In this document: positions 6,925 through 15,045 of the stretch, one piece after another | How positions within the stretch are numbered: position 1 is the first letter of the stretch | Layout: every line of letters starts with the position of its first letter | DNA from: Candidatus Omnitrophota bacterium | GTDB lineage: Bacteria; Omnitrophota; Gorgyraeia; Gygaellales; Profunditerraquicolaceae | NCBI GenBank assembly: GCA_028710845.1 | Contig: JAQTTI010000009.1 | Location: forward strand, 3,294-18,434 | DNA: 15,141 bases | Reading direction: 5' to 3' | The notes under the pieces: generated by a model | Database searches by the model: none | What the model saw: the letters and a program-made list of their open reading frames with translations, nothing else | What the model was told of the DNA's origin: nothing | Position numbers and translations under genes: made by a program

Positions 6925-8459
6925 GTTCTTTAGGCATCTATTTTGGGATCAAGGATATTAACCTGGTAGAAACCAGCGCGAAAAAGATTTTAAATAATAT
7001 CCGGCTGCCGCACCCCAATACGGCCATGACTGAGCTGGAAGAAAAAGTTCCGGCTGATATAAAATTAATCGCGCTCCTTAAAGACGCTTTTCGTACCTAC
7101 CGCATTAAAGCGGATGAAGCAGCAATTTGCATCTCCGGCCAGGATCTGGTTATCCGTACATTCGAAATTCCGCTAATACCTCAAAATGAATTAAAAGGAG
7201 TAGTCAGCTTTGAAGTAAAGAAATATATACCCTTTAAGCTTGAAGAGCTTGATTATGATTTCCAAATTCTTTACAACAGTAAGAATAAAACCAGCCTTGT
7301 CCTTTTTGTCGGGATAAAAAAGGAAATCCTTAATAATTATATCTCGATTTTTAAACAGCTTAATATGAAGATCGGGGTATTGGAGTATTCCGCTTTTAGT
7401 GTGCTTCGTTTCTTAAAGCTTTCCGGAGTTAACGATTCCGGAGTAAAGGCCAGTCTTTGTTTTGATCTGAACAACGAAGATGAGGCCAATTTTACCGTTT
7501 ATGAAAACGGTTTTTCCCTGTTTAGCCGGGATTTTGTACTGACCGGAGAGCCTTCAGGTTTTGAGCAGGTAGCAGAAGCTGACCGTATGCAAAGGCTGGA
7601 AAAGTTAAAGAATGAAATCAAGATTTCCTTAGATTATTATAAAAGAAAATTTCCTGAAAAGAGCTTGAAGGAGATCTATGTTGTTTCAGATAAAGAAAGC
7701 CAGCAGGAATTATCCGCTTTTTCTTCAGAAGCTTCGATTAAATTCGTTGATTCCCAAAAAGTCCTGGGTAAAGGCGCAATTTACTCATCCGTATTAATAA
7801 AAAGTTTCGCTGCTTCTTTATTCAAGTTATCCCCACTTAAAATTAAAATAAGCCTTATCGGTGCTAAAATTAAAGCCGCTAAAACAGTGCCTTCGGCAAG
7901 GCAGACAACCACGAATTTACTGGAAGGCATAAAGATAGATCTAAAATTTATAATATTCGGGGTTCTTATATGCGCGGGTGTTTTTGTCTACGGGATAACC
8001 CGTGTGCAGCCTTTGAAGAAGGAACTTTCTGATATACAAAATAACCGGGTGAAAATTAATTCCGTTTCGGGGAGCGAAACTATTGAGGAGCTTTCTGATT
8101 TAAGCTCAAAATTCAGCCAAAAGATTTCTACCTTGGATAATTTAACTAAAAACCAGATGTTTGCTACTTACCCGCTTGATTCTGTGCCGGCGGCTTTACC
8201 CGTAGGCGTCTGGCTTGAGAACTTTAATTTTAATCAAAATGCTTCCGGAGGGCCGGAGTTGATTCTTAGCGGCAAGGTTTATTTGGCGGATAGCGAAAAG
8301 GAAGTTGAGTCCGTAAATAACTTTTTGGCAAACCTTAAGAAGATCCCCGAATTTTCCAGGTATTTTCAGGAAATTAATATAAATTCCATTGACCGGGTTT
8401 CAGAAGAAGAGAAGAGCATACTGACTTTTACGATAGTTTGCAAAGCGGAGAGAAAATAA
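6921..8459 (+). CDS. pilM: PilM-PilN fusion, pilus alignment-complex protein (GspL-like layout)
   Basis: This 512-residue protein joins two components usually made separately. Residues 1 to about 330 are a PilM actin-like cytoplasmic domain with the family pattern FEIPLIPQNELKGVVSFEV followed by KYIPFKLEELDYDFQIL. A single membrane helix follows at about 343-360 (FIIFGVLICAGVFVYGI). The periplasmic part is PilN-like: a coiled-coil stretch, then LPVGVWLENFNFNQ, LILSGKVYLAD and the C-terminal FTIVCK strand. Overall this resembles GspL of type II secretion. In the N-terminal phosphate-binding strand, where PilM has a D-x-G-S pattern, the sequence reads GIYFGIKDINLVE, so the usual Asp appears to be Tyr and ATP binding may be lost. 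The ribosome-binding site GGGAG (6909-6913) lies 7 bases before the ATG. Confidence 0.88.
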   Translation: MSSLGIYFGIKDINLVETSAKKILNNIRLPHPNTAMTELEEKVPADIKLIALLKDAFRTYRIKADEAAICISGQDLVIRTFEIPLIPQNELKGVVSFEVKKYIPFKLEELDYDFQILYNSKNKTSLVLFVGIKKEILNNYISIFKQLNMKIGVLEYSAFSVLRFLKLSGVNDSGVKASLCFDLNNEDEANFTVYENGFSLFSRDFVLTGEPSGFEQVAEADRMQRLEKLKNEIKISLDYYKRKFPEKSLKEIYVVSDKESQQELSAFSSEASIKFVDSQKVLGKGAIYSSVLIKSFAASLFKLSPLKIKISLIGAKIKAAKTVPSARQTTTNLLEGIKIDLKFIIFGVLICAGVFVYGITRVQPLKKELSDIQNNRVKINSVSGSETIEELSDLSSKFSQKISTLDNLTKNQMFATYPLDSVPAALPVGVWLENFNFNQNASGGPELILSGKVYLADSEKEVESVNNFLANLKKIPEFSRYFQEININSIDRVSEEEKSILTFTIVCKAERK

Positions 8460-8461
8460 GC

Positions 8462-9007
8462 ATGGAAAAGCTAGAGCTGACCGAAAAGAATAAAAACAGG
8501 CTCTTAAATTTAGGGATAATCCTTTTGGCGGTTTTTATAGCTTTTCAAATTTACAAAAACGCAGATTTAGAGGTCAAAGAGTTAGACAAAAAGAAGGCCA
8601 ATGAGCTTAAAAGGAACCAGGAGATGGAGCAAATAGCGAATTTGGAAGTCAAGATAGAAAGCTATAAGAGAGTCTTTACGAAAAAAGATATAAGTTATGT
8701 TCTTGATTCGGTTTCAAAGATCGCTAAAAACGCCCAGGTTAAGTTTGTTTCAATAAAACCTATGGATTCGGAGGCTTCTCTGGATTATATTAAATCCGCC
8801 TTTTTGATAACTGTTACTTCTCCGACTTATCATGCGCTGGCTAATTTTATAAACCAGGTAGAATCCAGCACTGATCTGTATATTGTCGGAGAGGTGAGCA
8901 TAGCTTCTTCGAATTCAGGTTATTCTATGGGCCAAGAGCAGGATAATTCCGATCTGACGCTTAATTTAAAAATTAACACTATACTTCTTAACAATGAGAA
9001 CCAATAA
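8462..9007 (+). CDS. pilO: PilO-like inner-membrane alignment protein
   Basis: This 181-residue protein has a short cytoplasmic start, one membrane helix (about 14-31), a charged coiled coil (about 33-70), and a C-terminal alpha/beta domain containing YHALANFINQVESSTDLYIV, as in PilO and GspM. PilO pairs with PilN in the periplasm and links the motor to the secretin through PilP. I chose ATG 8462, two bases after the PilM-PilN stop, with GGAG at 8447-8450. An alternative in-frame TTG at 8438 would add 8 residues inside the previous gene and is less likely. It overlaps the next gene by 14 bases. The assignment rests on topology, size and position more than on strong motifs. Confidence 0.82.
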   Translation: MEKLELTEKNKNRLLNLGIILLAVFIAFQIYKNADLEVKELDKKKANELKRNQEMEQIANLEVKIESYKRVFTKKDISYVLDSVSKIAKNAQVKFVSIKPMDSEASLDYIKSAFLITVTSPTYHALANFINQVESSTDLYIVGEVSIASSNSGYSMGQEQDNSDLTLNLKINTILLNNENQ

Positions 9008-9506
9008 ATTAAAATTACTTATTGTTATGTTGGCAGTTGCAAGCTGCTATCGTTTAACCTGGGCTAAGAGCCTGGAGGAAAGACTTCCTCAGGATGAGAG
9101 CCTTCAGCCGCAGCCGAAAGAGGTTGTGCCTGATATAATATCAAACCGGGTGATTCCTGAATATAAATCCGGCGGGTTAAGGGACCCGTTTCAGACCTAT
9201 ATAATTAAAGAAAGAAAAGGCCCGAGTACTTATGATATGCCGCAGACTGATTTAAGCAAGTCAAAGGTTGATTTTAGCGAATTAAAGGTGCAGGGGATCA
9301 TTTGGGGAGTAAAAACGCCTCAGGCGATAATTAATAATAGAATTTATAATCTTGGCGATAAGATTGAAGATGCTGAAATTATAGGTATAGATAATAAAGG
9401 AGTTAGTTTGAGCAGTGCGATTGGCATAGTTAATTTACCTCCGCCAGGCCAAGGCGGAAATTCAAGCGATGAAGGGGTAAATCCCCAGAGTCAACAAATG
9501 TTATAA
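8994..9506 (+). CDS. pilP: PilP-like lipoprotein of the pilus alignment complex
   Basis: This 170-residue protein starts with a lipoprotein-type signal: basic start, hydrophobic core and the lipobox VASC with Cys18 as the lipidation site. The family hallmark GGLRDPFQ lies at residues 60-67 after a Pro-rich linker. A compact beta domain follows (VQGIIWGVKTPQAIINNRIY, then LGDKIEDAEIIGIDNKGVSL), as in PilP and the GspC HR domain, and then a low-complexity Gly/Ser/Gln tail. PilP bridges PilN/PilO to the N-domains of the secretin. The ATG lies within the last codons of pilO, so translation is coupled. Confidence 0.88.
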   Translation: MRTNKLKLLIVMLAVASCYRLTWAKSLEERLPQDESLQPQPKEVVPDIISNRVIPEYKSGGLRDPFQTYIIKERKGPSTYDMPQTDLSKSKVDFSELKVQGIIWGVKTPQAIINNRIYNLGDKIEDAEIIGIDNKGVSLSSAIGIVNLPPPGQGGNSSDEGVNPQSQQML

Positions 9507-9507
9507 T
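9499..9507 (+). promoter_or_regulatory. Possible internal extended -10 promoter for the secretin
   Basis: TGTTATAAT at 9499-9507 is a perfect extended -10 and overlaps the pilP stop codon. No good -35 is seen 16-18 bases upstream. The predicted start near 9514 sits just before the strong ribosome-binding site TAAGGAGG at 9519-9526. It could allow extra expression of the secretin and the downstream genes. Confidence 0.35.
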
Positions 9508-9531
9508 TGATAAAATTTTAAGGAGGCCTAA

Positions 9532-11094
9532 ATGAAAAAAATATTCCTGACCACTGTTTTTGCCCTAAGCTTAATCCTTACTTTATTTATCAGCCAACTA
9601 AGCGCCCAAGATCAACCGGATACGGGCTTGGCTGAGCCAACCATTTCAATGGATTTTAAAGACGCCAGTCTTAAGGATATTTTGAAGGCGCTTTCCATGC
9701 AGTCGGGGATGAATTTTATCGCCTCTGAAGCGGTGCAGGACAGGAAAATTACCCTTTATTTTGATAAAGTTCCCTTAAGCCAGGTAATTGATAAAATATT
9801 CAGCGCCAATAATCTCTCCTATGAATTAGACCATAAAGCTAATATCTTTGTGGTAAAAGAATGGGGAAAGATGGAAACCGTCACAATAACCAAAGTTTTT
9901 TTCCTGAAAAATGCCACGGTGACCACCTCTTCGCTTATGGCTGATCTGGCCAAGAATGCTACCGATAGCACAAGTTCTTCATCTTCCGAGACTTCTACAG
10001 CTACGTCTGCATCTTCTGGTTCTAGCAGCGGAGGTAACGGTAAATGGAAGGTAGACGAGGAAAGCGGAATTACCAATTCAGTGCGAAAGCTGCTTTCGGC
10101 AAACGGTTCTGTAATCGAAGATCACCGTACTAACAGCCTTATTGTTACCGATACCCCAATAAAAATACAAATTATCAGCCAGGTGATTGCTTCGCTGGAT
10201 GTCCCGGTTGCTCAGGTGCTTTTGGAAGTAGAAATGCTCGATGTCAGTAAAAATGTCGTAGATAAATTAGGGTTTCAGTTTGGCGAGACACCTTTTACGG
10301 CGATTATAACCGGCGCTACTGCCAGCATGGGTTTCCCCTATGGAAGCTGGGGTAAGATAATGGACCGCGGTTTAGGCCAGTTATCTATCAATCCTTCAAC
10401 GGATACCTATCAGGTGCAGTTAGACTACTTAAGAACGCAAACCGATACCAAATTTTTAGCCAGGCCTAAACTTCTTACCTTGAACAATGAAACTGCTGAA
10501 ATAGCAATTACCAAGGATGAGATAGTAGGGAGGGAAGATACGACTACTTTTGACCAGGGAGCTCCCACAACTACCAGCACCTATAAAAGGTCAACAGATC
10601 TTGCTCTTACAAAAGAAGGGACCGGTATCTTCCTTAGGGTGACTCCGCAGATTAATCTTGAAACAAATGAGATCACCATGGTAGTAAATCCAAAATCAAG
10701 CGTATCTAGCATAAGTGAATTAAGTTCAGCCAGTAATCCTCAATCGGATGTTGAAGTAAGAAGCACTAAATCGATTGTAAAAGTCAAGGACGGAGAGACT
10801 ATTGTGCTTGGCGGTCTTATTCATCATGATAAGAAAGTAGCTATATCAAAGCTGCCTATTTTAGGGGATATCCCGGTTATTGGCATGTTGTTTAGACATA
10901 AAGACCAGACCGATGGGTTAGAACGTGAGATGGTAGTTTTTATTACTCCTCGCATTATAAGAGACAAGCCTGATCTGAGCAAATTGGCCCAGGTTAAAAA
11001 TGTGCAGCTTCCGATGAGGGAGCAGGGGGTTGCTTCCGGCGCATCCAGGGATTATATTATTAACTCTAACCTTAATAAATTCGAAAAGAAATAA
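9532..11094 (+). CDS. pilQ: PilQ/GspD-family secretin (outer-membrane pore)
   Basis: This 520-residue secretin forms the multimeric outer-membrane channel for the pilus. A signal peptide (cut near residue 25) precedes an N-terminal domain (ISMDFKDASLKDILKALSMQ, about 38-65) and an N1-type domain. The N1-type domain is interrupted by a Ser/Thr-rich low-complexity stretch at about 142-172, then continues with DHRTNSLIVTDTP. The beta-barrel domain begins VLLEVEMLDVSKNVVDKLGF. It contains FLARPKLLTLNNETAEI and ends with the secretin signature VKDGETIVLGGLI, then LPILGDIPVIGMLFR and VVFITPRII. It is shorter than a typical PilQ and has no AMIN domain. A strong ribosome-binding site (TAAGGAGG) precedes it, unlike the coupled neighbours, which fits a need for many copies. 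PilQ or GspD cannot be separated by sequence alone. Confidence 0.93.
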   Translation: MKKIFLTTVFALSLILTLFISQLSAQDQPDTGLAEPTISMDFKDASLKDILKALSMQSGMNFIASEAVQDRKITLYFDKVPLSQVIDKIFSANNLSYELDHKANIFVVKEWGKMETVTITKVFFLKNATVTTSSLMADLAKNATDSTSSSSSETSTATSASSGSSSGGNGKWKVDEESGITNSVRKLLSANGSVIEDHRTNSLIVTDTPIKIQIISQVIASLDVPVAQVLLEVEMLDVSKNVVDKLGFQFGETPFTAIITGATASMGFPYGSWGKIMDRGLGQLSINPSTDTYQVQLDYLRTQTDTKFLARPKLLTLNNETAEIAITKDEIVGREDTTTFDQGAPTTTSTYKRSTDLALTKEGTGIFLRVTPQINLETNEITMVVNPKSSVSSISELSSASNPQSDVEVRSTKSIVKVKDGETIVLGGLIHHDKKVAISKLPILGDIPVIGMLFRHKDQTDGLEREMVVFITPRIIRDKPDLSKLAQVKNVQLPMREQGVASGASRDYIINSNLNKFEKK

Positions 11095-12810
11095 ATGGCC
11101 AAAGATAAATATCTGAGGCTAGGCGAATTCCTTGTAAAGGAAGGTTATATTACGCCGAGCCAACTTGATAAGGCAATCAGCGTCCAGAGGCAAGAAGGCG
11201 GACGGCTAGGCGAAATATTAATCAAGCTGGGAATTGTTAAAGAAGACCAGGTAGTCGCCGCCTTAGGCAAACAGTTAAACATGCCATATTTTTCGCTTGG
11301 CACCGGCATGCTTAAGCCGGCTATGGACCAGGGGCTGGAGCACCTTGTTCCCCAGGATTTTGCTTTTAAAAACTGTGTTCTTCCGCTTTCCAGGATGCTT
11401 AAATCTTTGACTGTTGCGATGAGCGACCCGCTTGACCTCCTGCTTATCGACAGCCTGCGGAAACTTACCGGTAATGAAATTAACCCGATAATTGCGACGC
11501 GCAGCGATATTATAAAAGCAATAGAAGAATTCTATGGTAAATCTTCGATGCTAAAAGATGCCGTAGATTCAAGCTACGATGTGAGTGCAACGGTTCTCCA
11601 GAAGCCCGAAGAGATGGGCCAGGAACTGAGCCTTGACAAATTAATAGCCAGGGCAGAAGAAGCGCCGGTCATAAAATTAGTAGACTTGATAATCCGCCAG
11701 GCAATCAATGAAAGGGCGTCAGATATACATATCGAACCATTTAAGGACAGGATATCCCTGCGTTACAGGATTGACGGGAAACTTTATGAAATACCTCCTC
11801 CGGCCAAACATCTGCATTTACCGCTTGTTTCACGCGTAAAAATCCTGGCTAAGCTTGATATTGCCGAAAAACGCCTTCCTCAGGACGGGGCAATCCTGGT
11901 CCGTATCGACGAACGGCCTATCGATATACGTGTTTCGATTATTCCGACTATTTACGGAGAAAAAGCAGTCTTAAGGATTCTGGACAGAGGCGGAGTAATG
12001 CTCGATTTAAGCACCATGGGGTTTGATCCTACACAGCTTGAGCAGGTACGTAAAGCAATTTTCTCTCCCTATGGTCTAGTTTTTATTACCGGTCCTACCG
12101 GAAGCGGTAAATCAACTTCTCTTTACGCTATTTTGAACGAAATAAAAAGCCCTACAAAAAATATAGTAACAGTCGAAGATCCCGTAGAATATAAAATGGA
12201 TGGTATTAATCAGGTCCAGATTAAACCTGAAGTCGGCCTTACTTTTGCCGCAGCCCTGCGCAGTTTTTTACGTCAAGACCCTGATATCATGCTTGTAGGC
12301 GAGGTTAGGGACCTTGAAACCGCGCAAATTTGTATCCGCTCAGCACTTACCGGGCATTTAGTTTTAACTACGCTGCACACCAATGACGCTCCGTCTTGCG
12401 TGAGCCGTCTTATGGATATAGGTATAGAACCGTACATGTTGGCGCCTTCTCTACTTTTAGTCATTGCTCAAAGGCTGATCCGCAAGCTTTGCCCTGACTG
12501 TAAAGAAGCTTATGAGCCGACTGCTGCCCAGCTTAAAGGAGCAGCGGTTAAAGCTGAATTGATCTATAGGGCTAAGGGTTGCGCTAAATGTAACAATGCC
12601 GGTTATAAGGGCAGGACCTGTATAGTAGAAGTAATGCCGGTATCATTACAAATTCAGGATTTGATTAACCAAAGAGCCAATTTTCAAAAAATTCGTGAAA
12701 TAGCCAGGGCGTCGGGTATGCAGACACTTTATGAATCCGGCATCAAAAAGGTTGAAGATGGAATTACGTCCCTGGAAGAAGTATTTTCGATCACATTGGG
12801 AGCTGAATAA
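11095..12810 (+). CDS. pilB: PilB/GspE-family pilus assembly ATPase
   Basis: This 571-residue cytoplasmic hexameric ATPase powers pilin polymerisation. An N-terminal MshEN-type domain (about 5-65, LGEFLVKEGYITPSQLDKAI, a fold that binds cyclic di-GMP in some homologues) precedes the ATPase core. The core has the conserved ASDIHIEP, Walker A GPTGSGKST (333-341), an Asp box around EDPVEY, Walker B with DIMLVGE (E403) and the His box LHTND (H428). A zinc-binding set C466/C469 and C496/C499 is intact, as in extension ATPases and GspE but not PilT. The ATG abuts the secretin stop codon. This is an extension motor; no retraction ATPase is in the window. Confidence 0.95.
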   Translation: MAKDKYLRLGEFLVKEGYITPSQLDKAISVQRQEGGRLGEILIKLGIVKEDQVVAALGKQLNMPYFSLGTGMLKPAMDQGLEHLVPQDFAFKNCVLPLSRMLKSLTVAMSDPLDLLLIDSLRKLTGNEINPIIATRSDIIKAIEEFYGKSSMLKDAVDSSYDVSATVLQKPEEMGQELSLDKLIARAEEAPVIKLVDLIIRQAINERASDIHIEPFKDRISLRYRIDGKLYEIPPPAKHLHLPLVSRVKILAKLDIAEKRLPQDGAILVRIDERPIDIRVSIIPTIYGEKAVLRILDRGGVMLDLSTMGFDPTQLEQVRKAIFSPYGLVFITGPTGSGKSTSLYAILNEIKSPTKNIVTVEDPVEYKMDGINQVQIKPEVGLTFAAALRSFLRQDPDIMLVGEVRDLETAQICIRSALTGHLVLTTLHTNDAPSCVSRLMDIGIEPYMLAPSLLLVIAQRLIRKLCPDCKEAYEPTAAQLKGAAVKAELIYRAKGCAKCNNAGYKGRTCIVEVMPVSLQIQDLINQRANFQKIREIARASGMQTLYESGIKKVEDGITSLEEVFSITLGAE

Positions 12811-14048
12811 TGCCTAAGTTTTATTATATTGCCAGAAACCGTACCGGAGGAAAAGAAACCGGCACCGAAGACGGGGTAAGCCAAGAGGATGTAGTAAATA
12901 AAATCCAGTCAAAAGGATTGATTGTAGTGAATGTTATTCCTGAAACTGTGGGTTCTCCGGCTGACCTTAATAGCGGAAAGCTTAAACAGGTAAAACTTAA
13001 GCCTAAACATGGAAGGGTAACCGGCGAAGACCTGATGTTGTTTTGCCGTCAGCTATCCACTTTAATCGGCGCCGGAGTTACTATACTTAAAAGCCTTGAT
13101 ATTATTTCCAATCAGGTGGCCAGCCGGAAATTACACACAGTAATTTTAGAATTAAACAAAAGTATGGAAGCAGGCTTAAGCTTTCACGAAGCAATGGCCA
13201 TGCATCCTAAGATATTTTCCGATCTTTGGGTAAACCTGGTCGAAAGTGGCGAGGCCAGCGGTAACCTGGCAGTAGTTTTAGGCAGGCTAGCTGCCTACCT
13301 TGAAAAGAACGCCGAATTCAAAAGAAAAATTATTTCAGCGTTGATCTATCCGGGTATTTTAACTTGCGCTGGCTTGGGGGCTCTTTTCTTTATGGCTGTA
13401 AAAATTATTCCTACTTTTACCGAGATTTTTAAAGGGTTTGATATCACATTGCCTTTGTTAACCGAGATATTGGTCCGGATAAGCGATTTTTTAAGAAAAG
13501 GCATGTTGGCTATAATTTTAGTAAGCTTTGGTCTTGTTTTTATGTTTAAGAAGTATATAAAGACTAAAGCAGGAAGGAAGAATTTCGAAAACTTTAAATT
13601 TAAGATGCCTGTTTTCGGAGATTTTTTCCTGGCTTTAATCATCGAAAAATTCTCATCTGAAATGTCGACTCTGCTTGAGTCCGGGGTACCCATACTTTAC
13701 TCCCTGGAAATTGCCGAACGAAGCGTAGATAACCTGGTAATGGCCGAAGTTATTCGTAAAATAAAAGAAGATGTCAGGGAAGGGAAATCGCTTCGTGAAT
13801 CCCTTGAACGCAGCGCTTTTTTTGAACCGATGTTTATTCAGATGGTCAGTATCGGAGAAGAAATCGGCGAGCTTCCTCAGATGTTTAAAAAGGTTAACGT
13901 TTTCTATCAGGAACAATGCGATACTTTTCTGGTTAGGTTTGTAGCTATGTTTGAGCCGTTCATCCTGGTTTTTATCGGTTCACTAATAGGTATTATGGTA
14001 ATCGGAATGTTTTTGCCGATATTTAAAATCTCTAACATTGGCGCGTAA
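12810..14048 (+). CDS. pilC: PilC/GspF-family inner-membrane platform protein
   Basis: This 412-residue protein is the membrane platform on which PilB acts to push pilins into the fibre. It has two related cytoplasmic T2SSF domains: the first contains LMLFCRQLSTLIGAGVTILK (from about residue 73), the second LIIEKFSSEMSTLLESGVPI (from about 275). Membrane helices lie at about 177-199, 231-247 and 383-405. An N-terminal segment (FYYIARNRTGGKETGTEDG) is the usual PilC start. Its ATG overlaps the pilB TAA by one base (TAATG), with GGGAG just upstream. Confidence 0.95.
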   Translation: MPKFYYIARNRTGGKETGTEDGVSQEDVVNKIQSKGLIVVNVIPETVGSPADLNSGKLKQVKLKPKHGRVTGEDLMLFCRQLSTLIGAGVTILKSLDIISNQVASRKLHTVILELNKSMEAGLSFHEAMAMHPKIFSDLWVNLVESGEASGNLAVVLGRLAAYLEKNAEFKRKIISALIYPGILTCAGLGALFFMAVKIIPTFTEIFKGFDITLPLLTEILVRISDFLRKGMLAIILVSFGLVFMFKKYIKTKAGRKNFENFKFKMPVFGDFFLALIIEKFSSEMSTLLESGVPILYSLEIAERSVDNLVMAEVIRKIKEDVREGKSLRESLERSAFFEPMFIQMVSIGEEIGELPQMFKKVNVFYQEQCDTFLVRFVAMFEPFILVFIGSLIGIMVIGMFLPIFKISNIGA

Positions 14049-14108
14049 TGCCGGCTTTAGAGGATAAGGCAAAATTAATATAGATAAAGGTTTAGAGTCA
14101 AATTAAGA

Positions 14109-14137
14109 TTGACATTTTTTCGTAGTTAGGCTAAGAT
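14109..14137 (+). promoter_or_regulatory. Promoter of the tandem pilin genes
   Basis: A perfect -35 TTGACA (14109-14114) and TAAGAT (14132-14137) are 17 bases apart, giving a start near 14144. The 10-bp palindrome AGATTAATCT (14134-14143) overlaps the -10 and is a candidate operator. The ribosome-binding site AAGGAGG lies just before ATG 14167. The gap after pilC plus this promoter means the abundant pilins can be expressed apart from the machinery genes. Confidence 0.6.
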
Positions 14138-14166
14138 TAATCTAACCAATACTTAAGGAGGAAGAA

Positions 14167-14583
14167 ATGAATAAATGGTTTAAAAAAGGAAAGCAAGGTT
14201 TCACCCTGGTTGAACTTATCGTTGTAGTCATCGTAATCGGAATTTTAGCTACTGTGGCCGTTCCTCAGTATTTAAAAGCAACTGAAAGAGCAAAGCTTGG
14301 CAAAGCAAGAAATGCCATGGCTTTAATTGCTCAAGGCGAAAAGCTTTACCGCGCCGATATGGACACATATATTAACACTGCTCTTGATGCTAACAATGCG
14401 GTTTTAGGCGCTTATGTCGAATTGGTTGATGTTGATGCCGATCCGGATTGGAGTTATCGGGTTACAGGTGCAGGAGCTAACGCTTTCCTTATTACGGCTA
14501 CAAGAACAGGCGGTTCTAACAACGGAGAATTAATAACTTTAAACCAGGCAGGGACATGGGTTATGACTGGTTTTACTCCGTAA
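14167..14583 (+). CDS. Type IV pilin / GspG-like pseudopilin, copy 1
   Basis: This 138-residue prepilin has a basic leader ending in QG, cleaved before F12. The mature N-terminus FTLVELIVVVIVIGILATVA carries the conserved Glu at +5 and forms the hydrophobic assembly helix. The mature chain is 127 residues with no Cys, so the C-terminal globular head has no disulfide loop. The head contains Asp-rich VDADPDW and a Gly/Asn-rich TRTGGSNNGE segment that could bind calcium as in GspG, though this is only resemblance. Own promoter, strong ribosome-binding site and position after pilC point to a major pilin. The next gene is a close paralogue. Confidence 0.93.
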   Translation: MNKWFKKGKQGFTLVELIVVVIVIGILATVAVPQYLKATERAKLGKARNAMALIAQGEKLYRADMDTYINTALDANNAVLGAYVELVDVDADPDWSYRVTGAGANAFLITATRTGGSNNGELITLNQAGTWVMTGFTP

Positions 14584-14819
14584 ATCTAATTTAATATATT
14601 GCTTATTAACAAGGAGGGAAGATGGATAGGTTAAGGAAGCAAGGTTTTACCCTGGTTGAACTTATCGTTGTAGTCATCGTAATCGGAATTTTAGCTACTG
14701 TGGCCGTTCCTCAGTATTTAAAAGCAACTGAAAGAGCAAAGCTTGGCAAGGCAAGAAATGCCATGGCTTTAATTGCTCAAGGCGAAAAGCTTTACCGCGC
14801 CGACCTGGACACGTATATT
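14191..14819. repeat. Direct duplication of pilin 5' sequence
   Basis: Bases 14191-14373 and 14637-14819 differ at only 5 of 183 positions, offset by 446 bases. The identity covers the leader end, the assembly helix and the start of the head domain. It then drops and returns in shorter blocks such as GGCGGTTCTAACAACGGAG. This is a recent duplication or the product of gene conversion. Confidence 0.9.
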
Positions 14820-15029
14820 GCTACCGGCGTCGATACCACAAATACAACCTTAGGTGCTTATGTTGAATTGGCTGATGTTGATGCCGATCCGGATTGGACT
14901 TATCAGGTTGGAGGTGCCAGTGCCACTGCTTTTACAGTTACGGCTACAAGGACAGGCGGTTCTAACAACGGAGAATCAATAACTTTAAACCAGGCAGGGA
15001 CATGGAACCTGGCTGGTTTTACCCCGTAA
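14622..15029 (+). CDS. Type IV pilin / GspG-like pseudopilin, copy 2
   Basis: This 135-residue prepilin has an 8-residue leader (MDRLRKQG) cleaved before F9, and a mature chain of 127 residues, the same length as copy 1. The first 53 mature residues are identical to copy 1. All 20 differences lie between mature positions 54 and 123, about 84 percent identity overall with no gaps. It keeps Glu at +5, VDADPDW and TRTGGSNNGE. AAGGAGG at 14611-14617 is its ribosome-binding site. There is no terminator or obvious promoter in the 38-base gap, so both pilins should share one transcript. It may be a second subunit of mixed fibres or an antigenically different form. Confidence 0.93.
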   Translation: MDRLRKQGFTLVELIVVVIVIGILATVAVPQYLKATERAKLGKARNAMALIAQGEKLYRADLDTYIATGVDTTNTTLGAYVELADVDADPDWTYQVGGASATAFTVTATRTGGSNNGESITLNQAGTWNLAGFTP

Positions 15030-15045
15030 ATCTTTAAGCCTATAT

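Noticed and set aside
13346..13916. Minus-strand frames opposite pilC
   Set aside because: They are complements of a well-supported pilC coding frame and show no domain or start signal.
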